DNA from: Anaerolineales bacterium
GTDB taxonomy: Bacteria; Chloroflexota; Anaerolineae; Anaerolineales; Villigracilaceae
DNA length: 64,000 nt
Direction of reading: 5' to 3'
NCBI GenBank assembly: GCA_013140605.1
Contig: JABFSL010000001.1
Coordinates: 123,707-187,706, forward strand
Shown here: piece after piece, positions 1-8,268 of the stretch
How positions within the stretch are numbered: position 1 is the first letter of the stretch
Layout: every line of letters begins with the position of its first letter
Position numbers and translations under genes: made by a program
Notes under the pieces: model-generated
Databases searched by the model: none
What the model saw: only the letters and a program-made list of their open reading frames with translations
Told to the model about the DNA's origin: nothing

Positions 1-1015
1 TTAAGAACGGGCTGCCAAAGCCATCAACCTGAATATCCATGCCGGGCTCGGTATTCGCGAACACATCAATACGTCCGCCAATGGCGTTGCTCTGTGAGTA
101 GGTTGCGCGATTCGCATTTACATCGGCATTGGTGGCGTACTTGCCGATCAGTGAGAACTGATCCATCTGGATGCAGTCATCAGTTGCAATTGGATCATCA
201 CCCAAAGCGGGATCAGCACATTGATCCGCGCTGCCGGGGAAACTGCCAACCGGGCCTTCAACACGGAAGAAGTTGGTATTGAGCGGGCTTCCTGTAACGG
301 GATGCAAAACATCAGGATCGCCAATGTAGCCAGCTGGGGCAGCCGGCAAAATAGCAGGATCCCAAGCCAGGAACGGTCCGATGCGGCTGTTCATGGCGCC
401 GGTGAAATCTCCCGGCGCGCCAATACCGATATCTTCAACGTAACGGATCATGCGCCGCCCGAAAACTGGATCAGCGGTAAAGTTGTCCACGCCATACGGG
501 TGAGTGACTCTGTACTGAGCGCTGGGGATCAGATTATCGATCCAAATGCGAACGCGTCCGAAAGTGATCTGATCACCCGGAACAGCCGTTCCGCCACTAA
601 AAGCCGCTTCAAGCGCCAGCACGAGAATGGCTCTTCCGCCAGTGGCAGAATCTGTTTCCATCAGGGCGCTGCCCAGCATGTAGAAAGCCTCACCAGTTGT
701 CGGGTAGTTATCTGGAACCGAGATGGGAGCGGCCGGGTTGGGAATATCACCGGGCAGGAAACCGCAGATCGGGTTGAGTCCGCCATCGAGACACAACTCC
801 AGGCGGGTACCGTTTGAATCCTTATACCAGCTCGGGTAGCCAGTCAGGCTTGAAGTAGGTCCAACCGCCACAAGACCCGCTCCCGGAACCGCAAGCGCGC
901 TGGATGTGGAAAGAAGCATGATCGCTATGAGAAAAACAACTATAAAACTACGAAAACTAAAATTGATCTTTTTGTAAGGAAATGAAGAAAGTGAATTATG
1001 AATATTGTTTAACAT
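1..1015 (-). CDS. Secreted surface-type protein, C-terminus cut by window edge
   Basis: An open frame runs leftward from ATG at 1013-1015 off the window edge, so only about 338 N-terminal residues are visible. AGAGGAT lies about 10 nt before the ATG. Residues ~20-45 form a signal peptide with a hydrophobic stretch (FIVVFLIAIMLLSTSSALA), so export is likely. The mature part is rich in Gly, Asp, Pro and Asn, has motifs such as GYPSWYKDSNGTRLELCLD, and contains few Lys, typical of large extracellular proteins of environmental bacteria. I do not recognise a named domain. It is divergent from a two-sensor regulatory cluster, which could control it, but that is inference. Confidence 0.75.
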   Translation of the reverse strand, partial: MLNNIHNSLSSFPYKKINFSFRSFIVVFLIAIMLLSTSSALAVPGAGLVAVGPTSSLTGYPSWYKDSNGTRLELCLDGGLNPICGFLPGDIPNPAAPISVPDNYPTTGEAFYMLGSALMETDSATGGRAILVLALEAAFSGGTAVPGDQITFGRVRIWIDNLIPSAQYRVTHPYGVDNFTADPVFGRRMIRYVEDIGIGAPGDFTGAMNSRIGPFLAWDPAILPAAPAGYIGDPDVLHPVTGSPLNTNFFRVEGPVGSFPGSADQCADPALGDDPIATDDCIQMDQFSLIGKYATNADVNANRATYSQSNAIGGRIDVFANTEPGMDIQVDGFGSPFL

Positions 1016-1150
1016 GTTTTTTATCCTCTACTATTGGTGATCCATTATTTGACACCATCGACAGATTCGCATTACCGGGCAAGTGCAATGAATATAATAG
1101 TAGGAAGCGGACAAATACAATATGGACATAGGTAGTTAAATTGTGCTTAA

Positions 1151-1177
1151 CTTTGGTCTATGGTTTTCCGACTTTAG
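1151..1177. repeat. Short direct repeat, copy 1
   Basis: CTTTGGTCTA, six variable bases, then TCCGACTTTAG. The same pattern with the same spacing recurs at 1431-1457. Both copies lie in the ~500-nt gap between the secreted protein gene and the first kinase gene, and could be regulator sites or a small dispersed repeat. Confidence 0.5.
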
Positions 1178-1351
1178 AGTGAGAAAAAGAGTGATTTGAA
1201 TCAACCCAGGGCGTAAATTATTTATTACAACTTGTACAAATCAAGGCCTGTTTGGAACAATTTACGAACTGACACATGACCATAAACGTGCAATATTTTG
1301 AAATTCTCCGTTGACATCACAAAAGTCTATGAAATAGCAATAGATTTTCGG

Positions 1352-1380
1352 GACAACTTTTATCCTATTAGCGATATAAT
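1352..1380 (+). promoter_or_regulatory. Predicted promoter of the sensor kinase cluster
   Basis: GACAAC (1352-1357), a 17-nt spacer and a perfect TATAAT (1375-1380) lie 130 nt before the first kinase start. The rest of the 1016-1514 gap holds the two copies of a short repeat and no convincing gene. Confidence 0.45.
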
Positions 1381-1430
1381 AGCGCGGAACAAAAAATAAC
1401 ACACGGATATTGGCAGGTCATTAAGCAGGG

Positions 1431-1462
1431 CTTTGGTCTACAGCCCTCCGACTTTAGTCGGA
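1431..1462. repeat. Short direct repeat, copy 2, with a small hairpin
   Basis: Same motif as 1151-1177. This copy ends in the perfect stem-loop TCCGAC-TTTA-GTCGGA (1447-1462), and lies in the predicted 5' leader of the first kinase gene. Confidence 0.5.
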
Positions 1463-1514
1463 ACACTCTATAAGAATCAATTATTTATTTTTCAGCATTC
1501 CAAGGGAGTTAATC

Positions 1515-2942
1515 TTGTTCATTCGTATTGCAAATTTTGCAACACGCTGGAGTTTGGTTCAACGGTTCAGGCTTGCGGGTATTGTTGTTATGATTCTTGG
1601 AACCGGTGTGATCGGCACATGGGTGGGGGAAAAAATAAAGACCAATGTGATCAACGAGTCCGCCTCAACCACCGCTCTTTACATGGACAGCTTTATCACT
1701 CCCAACCTTCAGGAACTCGCGACATCCGATTCACTAACCACGAAAAGCTTTTCAAATTTAAGTAATGTACTAAGCAAAACCGACCTCGGCCGCCAGATCG
1801 TAACAATAAAGGTTTGGGGAAAAGATAACCGCGTGCTTTTTAGCAGTTCAGCATCTCTGGTAGGCCGCACATTCCCCAGTGCGGAAGATCTCGAAACAGC
1901 CAGAAAAGGCGAAATTGTCGCATCGATCAGCAACCTGCAGGAAGATGAAAATATTGAAGAGCGAAGGCTATATTCAAGGCTGCTCGAGATCTATATCCCG
2001 ATACGATTGAATGGAACAAATCAGATCATTGCTGTTGCCGAATTCTACAAGAAAGTTGACAGCCTTGAAGCAGACATCGCCGCCGCCCAGCGAAAAAGCT
2101 GGTTCATCGTGGTTTCGGCGATGACGGCCATTTATTTGATATTGGTCGGATTCGTTCAATGGGTCGGCTATCGGATCGGACGACAGGAACGCGATTTAAA
2201 AAATCAAGTGGTTCGATTGACAGAACTACTGGCACAGAATGCCGAACTTGACAAGCGCATGCGCCGCGCCGCCGCCAATTCAACCTCACTTAACGAGAGG
2301 CTTCTGCGGCGTACCAGCGCCGAACTTCATGACGGCCCGGTACAGGAAGTGAGCCTGGCGCTATTGCGCCTTGACCGTGTCAACGCCCAGAATGAAACCT
2401 GCCGCATAGTCCGCTCGGACTTTGAATGTAACGATCACCTGCCCACCGTTCAGACATCCCTGCAAATTGCCTTGCAGGAAATGAGAACCATTGCCACCAG
2501 CCTGGGACTTCCACAATTGGATAATATGCCTTTGCAGGAAGTTTTTACCCGCGTGGTGCGCTCTCATGAAAAGCGCACGAGATCAAAAGTTGGCCTGAAT
2601 ATTAATAACCTGCCGGAACAGGCGACTTTAGCGGTGAAGATCACGATCTATCGTCTCATTCAGGAAGCGTTGAACAACGCATACAATCATGCGGGCGGCA
2701 TGGACCAACAAGTCCGCGCGACATACGATAAGGATCTTTTACAAATCGAGATATCAGACAAGGGACGCGGTTTTGATGTTTCGCTCCCCATTGAATGGGA
2801 TAACCACCTCGGCCTGGCAGGGATGCGCGAACGCGTTGAAAGCCTGGGAGGGTTGTTTGAAATACAAAGCGCGATCAACGAAGGAACAATCGTAAACGCA
2901 AATATTTTCCTTCTTGATGTGGAACATAATATCAATGGATAA
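1515..2942 (+). CDS. NarX/DegS-type sensor histidine kinase, copy 1
   Basis: A 475-residue membrane kinase. TM1 spans ~18-36, an extracytoplasmic sensor region ~40-195, TM2 ~197-217, then a coiled coil and a HisKA_3 dimerisation helix with phospho-acceptor His272 in ELHDGPVQE. The ATPase domain shows the N box LIQEALNNAYNHA (~381-393), the G1 box ISDKGRGFD and LGLAGMRERVESLGG. Start is TTG, chosen because AAGGGAG precedes it by 6 nt. Cys296, Cys305, Asp307 and His308 form C-X8-C-X-D-H in the loop after the His helix. It is followed after 63 nt by a paralogue of the same architecture and then a response regulator, so the three probably form one regulatory unit. The signal sensed is unknown. 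Confidence 0.9.
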   Translation: MFIRIANFATRWSLVQRFRLAGIVVMILGTGVIGTWVGEKIKTNVINESASTTALYMDSFITPNLQELATSDSLTTKSFSNLSNVLSKTDLGRQIVTIKVWGKDNRVLFSSSASLVGRTFPSAEDLETARKGEIVASISNLQEDENIEERRLYSRLLEIYIPIRLNGTNQIIAVAEFYKKVDSLEADIAAAQRKSWFIVVSAMTAIYLILVGFVQWVGYRIGRQERDLKNQVVRLTELLAQNAELDKRMRRAAANSTSLNERLLRRTSAELHDGPVQEVSLALLRLDRVNAQNETCRIVRSDFECNDHLPTVQTSLQIALQEMRTIATSLGLPQLDNMPLQEVFTRVVRSHEKRTRSKVGLNINNLPEQATLAVKITIYRLIQEALNNAYNHAGGMDQQVRATYDKDLLQIEISDKGRGFDVSLPIEWDNHLGLAGMRERVESLGGLFEIQSAINEGTIVNANIFLLDVEHNING

Positions 2943-3005
2943 GATACTGATGGTTCATGCAATAATGGCAGACGCGATATTCTTCCTTCAAAAGGAGAAT
3001 GAAGA

Positions 3006-4439
3006 ATGTTAAAACGCGTCTCAAGTTTTGCAACGAACTTGAATCTAGTCCAGCGATTTACAATCGTGAGTTTCGTTGTTATGATCTTCGGCATGATCAG
3101 TATCGGCAGGTGGGTTGCAGAGCAGATCAAGATCGGTGTCATAAAGGAAACAGCCGCCACAACCGCGCTCTACATGGATAGTTTTATCTCTCCAATTCTG
3201 CAGGACCTCGGCTCTTCACCCACATTAACGCCGGAACATTTCGAGGAACTGGGCAACCTGCTCAACGAAACAGATCTCGGGGATCAGACCGTAACGATAA
3301 AAATATGGAGTTCAGACCATCATGTGCTCTATAGCGATACCCCGTCGCTGATGGGGCGTGATTTCCCCACGACGGAAGATTTGGAAGAGTCGTGGCAGGG
3401 TGAAGTAGCGGCAGAGATCAGTAATCTGGAAGCCGAAGAGAATGTTGAGGAGCACAAATCCTATAAAAGCCTGCTTGAGATATACAGCCCGGTCCGTTTA
3501 AGTGGTACGAACCAGATCATAGCCGTCACCGAGTTCTATCAGAAGGTTGATGTTCTTGAAGCTGAAATCATTGCGGCCCAGGAACAAAGTTGGATCGTGG
3601 TGGGCGCGACCATGTTTATAAGTTATCTCCTGCTGATCGGTTTTGTTCAATACGCAAGCAATACAATCGAACAACAGGAAGCTGACCTGAAAAACCATGT
3701 GGAAAGATTAACAGACCTGCTGGCCCGCAACGAAGAACTTAACAGACGCGTGCGCCGCGCCGCGGCAAACACAACAGCGTTTAACGAACGGTTCCTGCGC
3801 CGCACCAGTTCGGAACTTCATGACGGCCCCATTCAGGAGATCGGACTGGCCCTGGCGCGGCTTGAACGCGTAAAAAGTCAGAACGATACCTGCCGCTTGA
3901 TCGATGCAAATTACAAGTGTACCGACCACCTGCCCACCGCCAAAACATCCTTGCAAACTGCCCTCAATGAAATCCGCTCAATTGCAACCGGCCTCGGACT
4001 TCCACAATTGGAATATTTCACTCTGCCCGAAATTCTGACGAGCGTGGTTCGCGCTCATGAAAAACAGACCGGCACGAAGGTTATGCTAAGCATGAATGAA
4101 CTTCCGGAACGAACTCCGCTTGAGATCAAGATCACCGCCTATCGTCTCATTCAGGAAGCGTTGAACAATGCGCACAACTACGCCGGTGGAGCCGGTCAAC
4201 AGGTACGGGTAAGATACCAAAACAGCTTTGTACTGATCGAAATTTCAGACAAGGGACCAGGGTTCGATGTTAACCGTCCCGTTGAATCAGGAGAGCGCGA
4301 ACACCTTGGTCTGGCAGGGATGCGTGAACGTGTGGAGAGCCTGGGCGGCTCATTTAAGATCGAGAGCCGGAAGAATCAAGGAACAAAGGTGATTGCCGCG
4401 CTATCCCTGCAAAATATTGGAGAAAATGAAAATGGATAA
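3006..4439 (+). CDS. NarX/DegS-type sensor histidine kinase, copy 2
   Basis: A 477-residue paralogue of the preceding kinase that aligns without gaps through at least residue 310: the TMs, sensor region, His272 (ELHDGPIQE) and Cys296/Cys305/His308 fall at the same positions. N box LIQEALNNAHNYA and G box SDKGPGFD are intact, so both copies should be catalytic. The sensor regions (e.g. TALYMDSFISP) are similar but diverged, consistent with an old tandem duplication and different ligands, or with heterodimers. AAAGGAG lies 8 nt before the ATG. The 3' end overlaps the response regulator start. Confidence 0.9.
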   Translation: MLKRVSSFATNLNLVQRFTIVSFVVMIFGMISIGRWVAEQIKIGVIKETAATTALYMDSFISPILQDLGSSPTLTPEHFEELGNLLNETDLGDQTVTIKIWSSDHHVLYSDTPSLMGRDFPTTEDLEESWQGEVAAEISNLEAEENVEEHKSYKSLLEIYSPVRLSGTNQIIAVTEFYQKVDVLEAEIIAAQEQSWIVVGATMFISYLLLIGFVQYASNTIEQQEADLKNHVERLTDLLARNEELNRRVRRAAANTTAFNERFLRRTSSELHDGPIQEIGLALARLERVKSQNDTCRLIDANYKCTDHLPTAKTSLQTALNEIRSIATGLGLPQLEYFTLPEILTSVVRAHEKQTGTKVMLSMNELPERTPLEIKITAYRLIQEALNNAHNYAGGAGQQVRVRYQNSFVLIEISDKGPGFDVNRPVESGEREHLGLAGMRERVESLGGSFKIESRKNQGTKVIAALSLQNIGENENG

Positions 4440-5085
4440 AATACGGCTAGTGATCATTGACGACCACCCGATCTTTCGTGAGGGAGTCGTTTCGATTCTC
4501 GGGAGCGAAGCTGACCTTGATGTTGTAGGCCAGGGACTCACGGCGGACGATGCCCTGCGCCTGACTCGCGATCTTTTACCAGATGTGATCCTTTTGGATG
4601 TAAATATGCCCGGCGGCGGATTGAACGCGGCTGAAACGATCGCCAACTCCTTCCCTGTGGTCAAGATCATCATGCTGACCGGGTCTGCTGATGAAGATGA
4701 CGTTCTGGCCGCTCTCAAGGCCGGGGCACATGCCTATGTGCTAAAAGGAGTGGCTGCCCGTGAGTTGAATACCATCCTGCATACCGTTTACTCCGGAGAG
4801 GGCTATGTGACTCCCTCGCTGGCGGCCAGCCTGCTCTCCGAGATGAAATCAGCGGTTAAGGAAAAACAACCCACCAAGGTGGACTCGTTCGATGAGTTAA
4901 CCGAGCGTGAACGCCAGATATTGGAATTGATCGCAGATGGAACCAGCAACAAGGAAATTGGACAGAAATTATTCCTGACCGAAAAAACCATCAAACATTA
5001 TGTGACCAATATTCTGCAAAAATTGCATGTCAGTAATCGAGTCCAGGCCGCGCTGCTCGCGCAACAAAAAGCACGGCCGAAATAG
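4432..5085 (+). CDS. NarL/FixJ-family response regulator
   Basis: 217 residues. The receiver domain has the acidic pair Asp10/Asp11, phospho-acceptor Asp56 (ILLDVNMPG), Thr in MLTGS and Lys in VLKG. The C-terminal LuxR-type helix-turn-helix runs from LTERERQILELIADG to KLHVSNRVQAA. ATG 4432 was chosen because GGAG (4419-4422) then has 9-nt spacing; ATG 4426 is an alternative with only 3 nt. It overlaps the stop of the upstream kinase by 8 nt, so translational coupling and a cognate relation are likely. Target genes are not known; the divergent secreted-protein gene is one candidate. Confidence 0.92.
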   Translation: MDKIRLVIIDDHPIFREGVVSILGSEADLDVVGQGLTADDALRLTRDLLPDVILLDVNMPGGGLNAAETIANSFPVVKIIMLTGSADEDDVLAALKAGAHAYVLKGVAARELNTILHTVYSGEGYVTPSLAASLLSEMKSAVKEKQPTKVDSFDELTERERQILELIADGTSNKEIGQKLFLTEKTIKHYVTNILQKLHVSNRVQAALLAQQKARPK

Positions 5086-5088
5086 CAC

Positions 5089-5119
5089 AACTCTGGAGTC
5101 GGACAGCTTGCTGTCCGAG
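5089..5119 (-). repeat. Hairpin-plus-ACTCCAGAGTT dispersed repeat, copy 1
   Basis: Read on minus: hairpin GGACAG-CAAG-CTGTCC followed by GACTCCAGAGTT. It is the first of at least four clear copies in the window (others at 5201, 25387, 56308) and sits just after the regulator stop codon. Confidence 0.65.
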
Positions 5120-5200
5120 TGGCCGAATGAACTACGAAATGCCAAAAGAAAAAATAAAAGGGTTATTCCATTGTTTCGTTGCAGTTCGCATCCCAGTTTG

Positions 5201-5227
5201 TCCATCAGCAAGCTGATGGACTCCAGA
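5201..5227 (+). repeat. Hairpin-plus-ACTCCAGAGTT dispersed repeat, copy 2
   Basis: Palindrome TCCATCAG-CAAG-CTGATGGA followed by CTCCAGA. It faces copy 1 in the same 200-nt gap. Confidence 0.65.
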
Positions 5228-5240
5228 ATAGGGAAACAAA

Positions 5241-5268
5241 AACGCCGCTCGTTTGAGCGGCATTTTTG
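5241..5268. terminator. Bidirectional intrinsic terminator
   Basis: Stem GCCGCTC / GAGCGGC with loop GTTT (5244-5261), an A run before it and ATTTTTG after it. It separates the convergent regulator and MFS genes. Confidence 0.8.
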
Positions 5269-5287
5269 TTTCTTAATTTTCCAATTC

Positions 5288-6766
5288 TCAATCCATACCA
5301 ATTACTGTGGATTCGCTTTCGAGCGATTTCTCTTTTAGTTCCTGATGCGGGGTGAAGAAGACTGCCGCCAGCCCAAGCGCGGCGGACACGAAGGCAATCA
5401 CAAAAACCAAATGGATCGAGTCTGCCATTGCAAGGCGCACGCCGGCATCGACAACAACCTCAACGCCAGGTAAAGGATCGAGCAAAGCAGTCACCAGCTT
5501 CGGGTCCAGACCAGATGCGCTTAAGTTTGAGGCGAGGCGAATGCTCAACGCGGCGCCCATCACGCTTACGCCGAGAGTCCCGCCCATCGAACGGCTGAAT
5601 TGAAGCATGGAAGTGGCCGTGCCAAGATTCCGCCGCTCCACGTTCGTCTGCACCGCGACCAAAAATGATGGGATGGAAAGCCCCATACCCACACCCATGA
5701 TGGTGACGAAAATCATCATCATGATCTGGCTCGAGTTCGGGCCGATCAGTGTCATCAGGAATGCGCCCGTCACGAACAATGTTGTGCCGATCACTCCCAG
5801 CCTGCGATGGCCGACCGTCAATATCAGCCTCATGCCGATGATGCTGGCAGTGACCCAGCCCAACAGCATCGGCGTGATGGTGATGCCCGCCTGAGTGGCG
5901 CTGGTTCCCAATACCGATTGAACAAATAGCGGGATGAACGAGATGCTTCCAAATAACGCCCAGCCCGTAAATATGCCATGCGTGACGGCGGTTGCAAATA
6001 AACGGTCACGAAAAAGTTGGATCGGCAGGATCGGGTCAGCGGCGCGGCTCTCGACCCAAACCAACGCGATAAAGAATACCACCGCAGTTGCGATCAACAT
6101 CCAACTATTGAGTGAGCCGAATTCCATCAGGCCAAGCAATAACGAGACAACACTGGATGTGAGCAAGGCCGCGCCGAGATAATCCACTTTCGGTCGTTCG
6201 TGACTTTGAGCCTGCTCCTGCCATGCGAGAGCGACCAGCGCCGCTGCAAGCAACCCCGGCAAAACGTTGATGTAGAAGACCCAGCGCCACGTGAATTGAT
6301 CCACAAGGAAGCCACCCAGCAGCGGACCGGCAATGGACGAGAAGCCCCACACGCCGGAGAAAAGTCCCTGCATTTTGGCGCGCTGCTGCAAATTGAACAT
6401 CTCGCCGATCAGGATAAACGCCAGCGGCATGATTCCGCCCGCGCCGAGTCCCTGCAAGGCGCGCGCGAAGATCAGTTGCGTCATGCTGTTTGCCAGTCCG
6501 CTCATTACGGAGCCGACTAGAAAAAGCGCCATCGCAATCACATAGATTCGGCGGCGGCCATAAATATCCGAGAGCTTTCCATATAATGGAACAGAGGTGG
6601 TGGATGCGAGCATGAAGGCCGAAAAGACCCAGGAGTAATGTTCCAGCCCGCCCAGTTGACCGACGATGGTCGGCATGGCGGTTGCAACAACAGTCGATTC
6701 CATCGAAGCGAGGAATAGACTGAGCATAATCCCAACGGTGACAAGAATGATTCGTTTACGTGACAT
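5288..6766 (-). CDS. DHA2-family MFS multidrug efflux transporter
   Basis: 492 residues with about 14 hydrophobic segments, the number expected for the EmrB/QacA (DHA2) group of proton-driven drug exporters. Signatures are the N-terminal LASMESTVVATAMPTI, motif A (GKLSDIYGRRRIY) and the motif C-like GPLLGGFLVD after TM5. Inner-membrane location. AAAGGG precedes the ATG by 4 nt. It stands alone: convergent with the regulator on one side, with a long palindromic element before the next minus-strand gene. Substrate cannot be read from sequence. Confidence 0.9.
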   Translation of the reverse strand: MSRKRIILVTVGIMLSLFLASMESTVVATAMPTIVGQLGGLEHYSWVFSAFMLASTTSVPLYGKLSDIYGRRRIYVIAMALFLVGSVMSGLANSMTQLIFARALQGLGAGGIMPLAFILIGEMFNLQQRAKMQGLFSGVWGFSSIAGPLLGGFLVDQFTWRWVFYINVLPGLLAAALVALAWQEQAQSHERPKVDYLGAALLTSSVVSLLLGLMEFGSLNSWMLIATAVVFFIALVWVESRAADPILPIQLFRDRLFATAVTHGIFTGWALFGSISFIPLFVQSVLGTSATQAGITITPMLLGWVTASIIGMRLILTVGHRRLGVIGTTLFVTGAFLMTLIGPNSSQIMMMIFVTIMGVGMGLSIPSFLVAVQTNVERRNLGTATSMLQFSRSMGGTLGVSVMGAALSIRLASNLSASGLDPKLVTALLDPLPGVEVVVDAGVRLAMADSIHLVFVIAFVSAALGLAAVFFTPHQELKEKSLESESTVIGMD

Positions 6767-6930
6767 GGTACCCTTTCAAGGTGTTGGATATTCGGGCAAT
6801 CATACTCCAAAATAAAAACAGAGCACTATGGCCGAAGCCCTGCTTATTCGCTACATACATGTTGAGCGTTTTTTTGGACCCATGAGATCTATCTGCATTC
6901 CCCAACAATCTGAATTTTGTTCAGCCGGCA

Positions 6931-7050
6931 AAAAGACTTACGCAAACCCTGGAAGAATCCGCTAATCTTCGCAAATTTTCGCTAATCCTTTTAAAATTCG
7001 CGTGGATTAGCGTAGATTAGCGGATAAAAATTCATTCTGCGTAAGTCCTT
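6931..7050. repeat. Nested inverted repeat, MITE-like
   Basis: Three nested arms: AGACTTACGCA (from 6934) with TGCGTAAGTC (7039-7048); ATCCGCTAATC (6957-6967) with GATTAGCGGAT (7015-7025); CGCTAATCC (6980-6988) with GGATTAGCG (7004-7012). No ORF is inside. It fills much of the gap between the MFS and DinB-like genes. No target-site duplication was established. Confidence 0.55.
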
Positions 7051-7057
7051 ATTTTAT

Positions 7058-7483
7058 CTACACTGTGTATCGCTTATTCCAACTGTCTGGGAAGGTAAGC
7101 TTGTTCCCATAGACAAAGCGAATCATCTGCCCGTGATGTTGGATTTCGTGTTCAAGGAGATCGAATGCCAGGTTGATCTGTACGTCAGTCAAATCTGCGA
7201 AGTCAATTTCGTTCATTCGCTTATGCGTTGCATCCAAAACGGCAAGCACAGATTGTTTAACACGCGGCGTTGCGAGGCTGCATGAGAATCCCTTCCAACC
7301 GCCTGTCTCGATTGCTTTGGTATAACTTTCACGAGCGCCGACGATGCACCATAACTGACCCGCGATTCGGTTGGATGGCAGACTCGGTAAATCCAGGTTC
7401 AGGGAACCTTCATCGAGATGCGCTACAAGATCGTGCGTTAGTTTGAATGACCGATCCAATTTCGCTTTTAGATGTTTTCTCAT
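7058..7483 (-). CDS. DinB-like four-helix protein, copy 1
   Basis: 141 residues resembling the DinB/YfiT superfamily, small four-helix bundles that often bind a divalent metal through three His and act as hydrolases or thiol S-transferases. The pattern is HDLVAHLDEG near the N-terminus and LLEHEIQHHGQMIRFVYG near the C-terminus, giving candidate His ligands. An in-frame ATG at 7558 lies inside a terminator repeat and would add a meaningless tail; the start at 7483 has AAGGAGAT 5 nt before it. Despite the name, this is not the DNA polymerase IV. Substrate unknown. Confidence 0.75.
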   Translation of the reverse strand: MRKHLKAKLDRSFKLTHDLVAHLDEGSLNLDLPSLPSNRIAGQLWCIVGARESYTKAIETGGWKGFSCSLATPRVKQSVLAVLDATHKRMNEIDFADLTDVQINLAFDLLEHEIQHHGQMIRFVYGNKLTFPDSWNKRYTV

Positions 7484-7525
7484 GAGTATCTCCTTAACCT
7501 TACCGTTATGTGCTGGGAAGTGTGC

Positions 7526-7595
7526 GCCAAATATACAGCCAATCCAATCGTTTGACAATAAAAATCCCTCCCGCCAAACGGCGGAAGGGATTCAC
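7526..7595 (-). repeat. 70-bp terminator-bearing repeat R1
   Basis: Nearly identical to 8151-8221 (one clear base difference over 70) and related to 10027-10103. It carries the terminator at 7563-7592 plus a shared tail that gives spurious MSNDWIGCIFG N-termini in the genes transcribed away from it. Confidence 0.8.
7563..7592 (-). terminator. Intrinsic terminator in repeat R1
   Basis: On minus: AATCCCTTCCGCC, loop GTTT, GGCGGGAGGGATT, then TTTATT. It lies 10 nt after the stop of the 165-residue DinB-like gene. Confidence 0.85.
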
Positions 7596-7601
7596 TAATT
7601 A

Positions 7602-8099
7602 CTATTTATTGTTTCGTGTTCTTTTCAGCAATTCCTCTATCTGGATGCAATGTTCGTCTTCATGCCGGGCCATTCGTTGTGCATAACTCAAGACAGTTTG
7701 TTCCCGTCCTTTGGTAGTTGCAGTAAATGTCGCTCCTCGCGACCAGTCCTCGGTGCTTAACGATTTCAATAATTTTAAGAGTTCACCACGCTGTTTGGTA
7801 AATGCTGCCACGGAAATCTGAAATTCCTGTTGGGGGTAATCCCTTTTTCTAATCCAGGTACGCGGGGACATGTAGCGCAAGATTGGGTGATCCTGTACGA
7901 TCATCGCTGCAATACTTTTGCCCCACACATCTGCAGAGGCGCGCAAATGCGCAAGAATATCATTGACAGACCAGGGTTCTTCATCAGAGTTAAAATGCAA
8001 CCGAATTTGGTCGAGACCTTTGGTTGAGGATTTAATGCGGTGCGGCGTGGCTGTAAGAATTTTGAGAACTTTCTTGATTTCAGAAGGGTCAACTTCCAT
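7602..8099 (-). CDS. DinB-superfamily protein, copy 2
   Basis: 165 residues of the DinB/DfsB type: DQIRLHFNSDEEPWSVNDILAHL (shortened in the family as the first helix with a His), a central RDYP segment and the C-terminal RMARHEDEHCIQIEELL with two further His. Metal-dependent hydrolase or transferase activity is usual for the family; substrate unknown. The start at 8099 (MEVDPSEIKK) was chosen because AAAGGA precedes it; the longer frame to 8183 runs into repeat R2. It is flanked by R2 upstream and R1 downstream, an arrangement suggesting the block spread by duplication. Confidence 0.75.
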   Translation of the reverse strand: MEVDPSEIKKVLKILTATPHRIKSSTKGLDQIRLHFNSDEEPWSVNDILAHLRASADVWGKSIAAMIVQDHPILRYMSPRTWIRKRDYPQQEFQISVAAFTKQRGELLKLLKSLSTEDWSRGATFTATTKGREQTVLSYAQRMARHEDEHCIQIEELLKRTRNNK

Positions 8100-8150
8100 T
8101 TCAACAAATCCTTTAGAAGACAGGCAATAGCTCTCGGTATACTGGGCAAC

Positions 8151-8221
8151 GCCAAATATACAGCCAATCCAATCGTTTGACAATAAAAATCCCTCCCGCC
8201 AAACGGCAGAAGGGATTCACT
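8151..8221 (-). repeat. 71-bp terminator-bearing repeat R2
   Basis: Second copy of the R1 repeat, with terminator stem 8188-8217 and a T tract on minus. It closes the large lipoprotein gene and forms the upstream region of the DinB-like copy 2 gene. Confidence 0.8.
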
Positions 8222-8268
8222 TCTCACTACCCACTACTCACATCACACTATCCCCACACTCCACTCAA

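Noticed and set aside
94-817. Plus-strand open frames at 94-282 and 221-817
   Set aside because: They are antisense to the open secreted-protein frame, which has a signal peptide and ribosome site.
2687-3160. Minus-strand 157-codon frame across the two kinase genes
   Set aside because: Antisense to conserved kinase domains on plus and without family features.
5027-5338. Plus-strand frame after the response regulator
   Set aside because: It runs through two hairpin repeats and a terminator.
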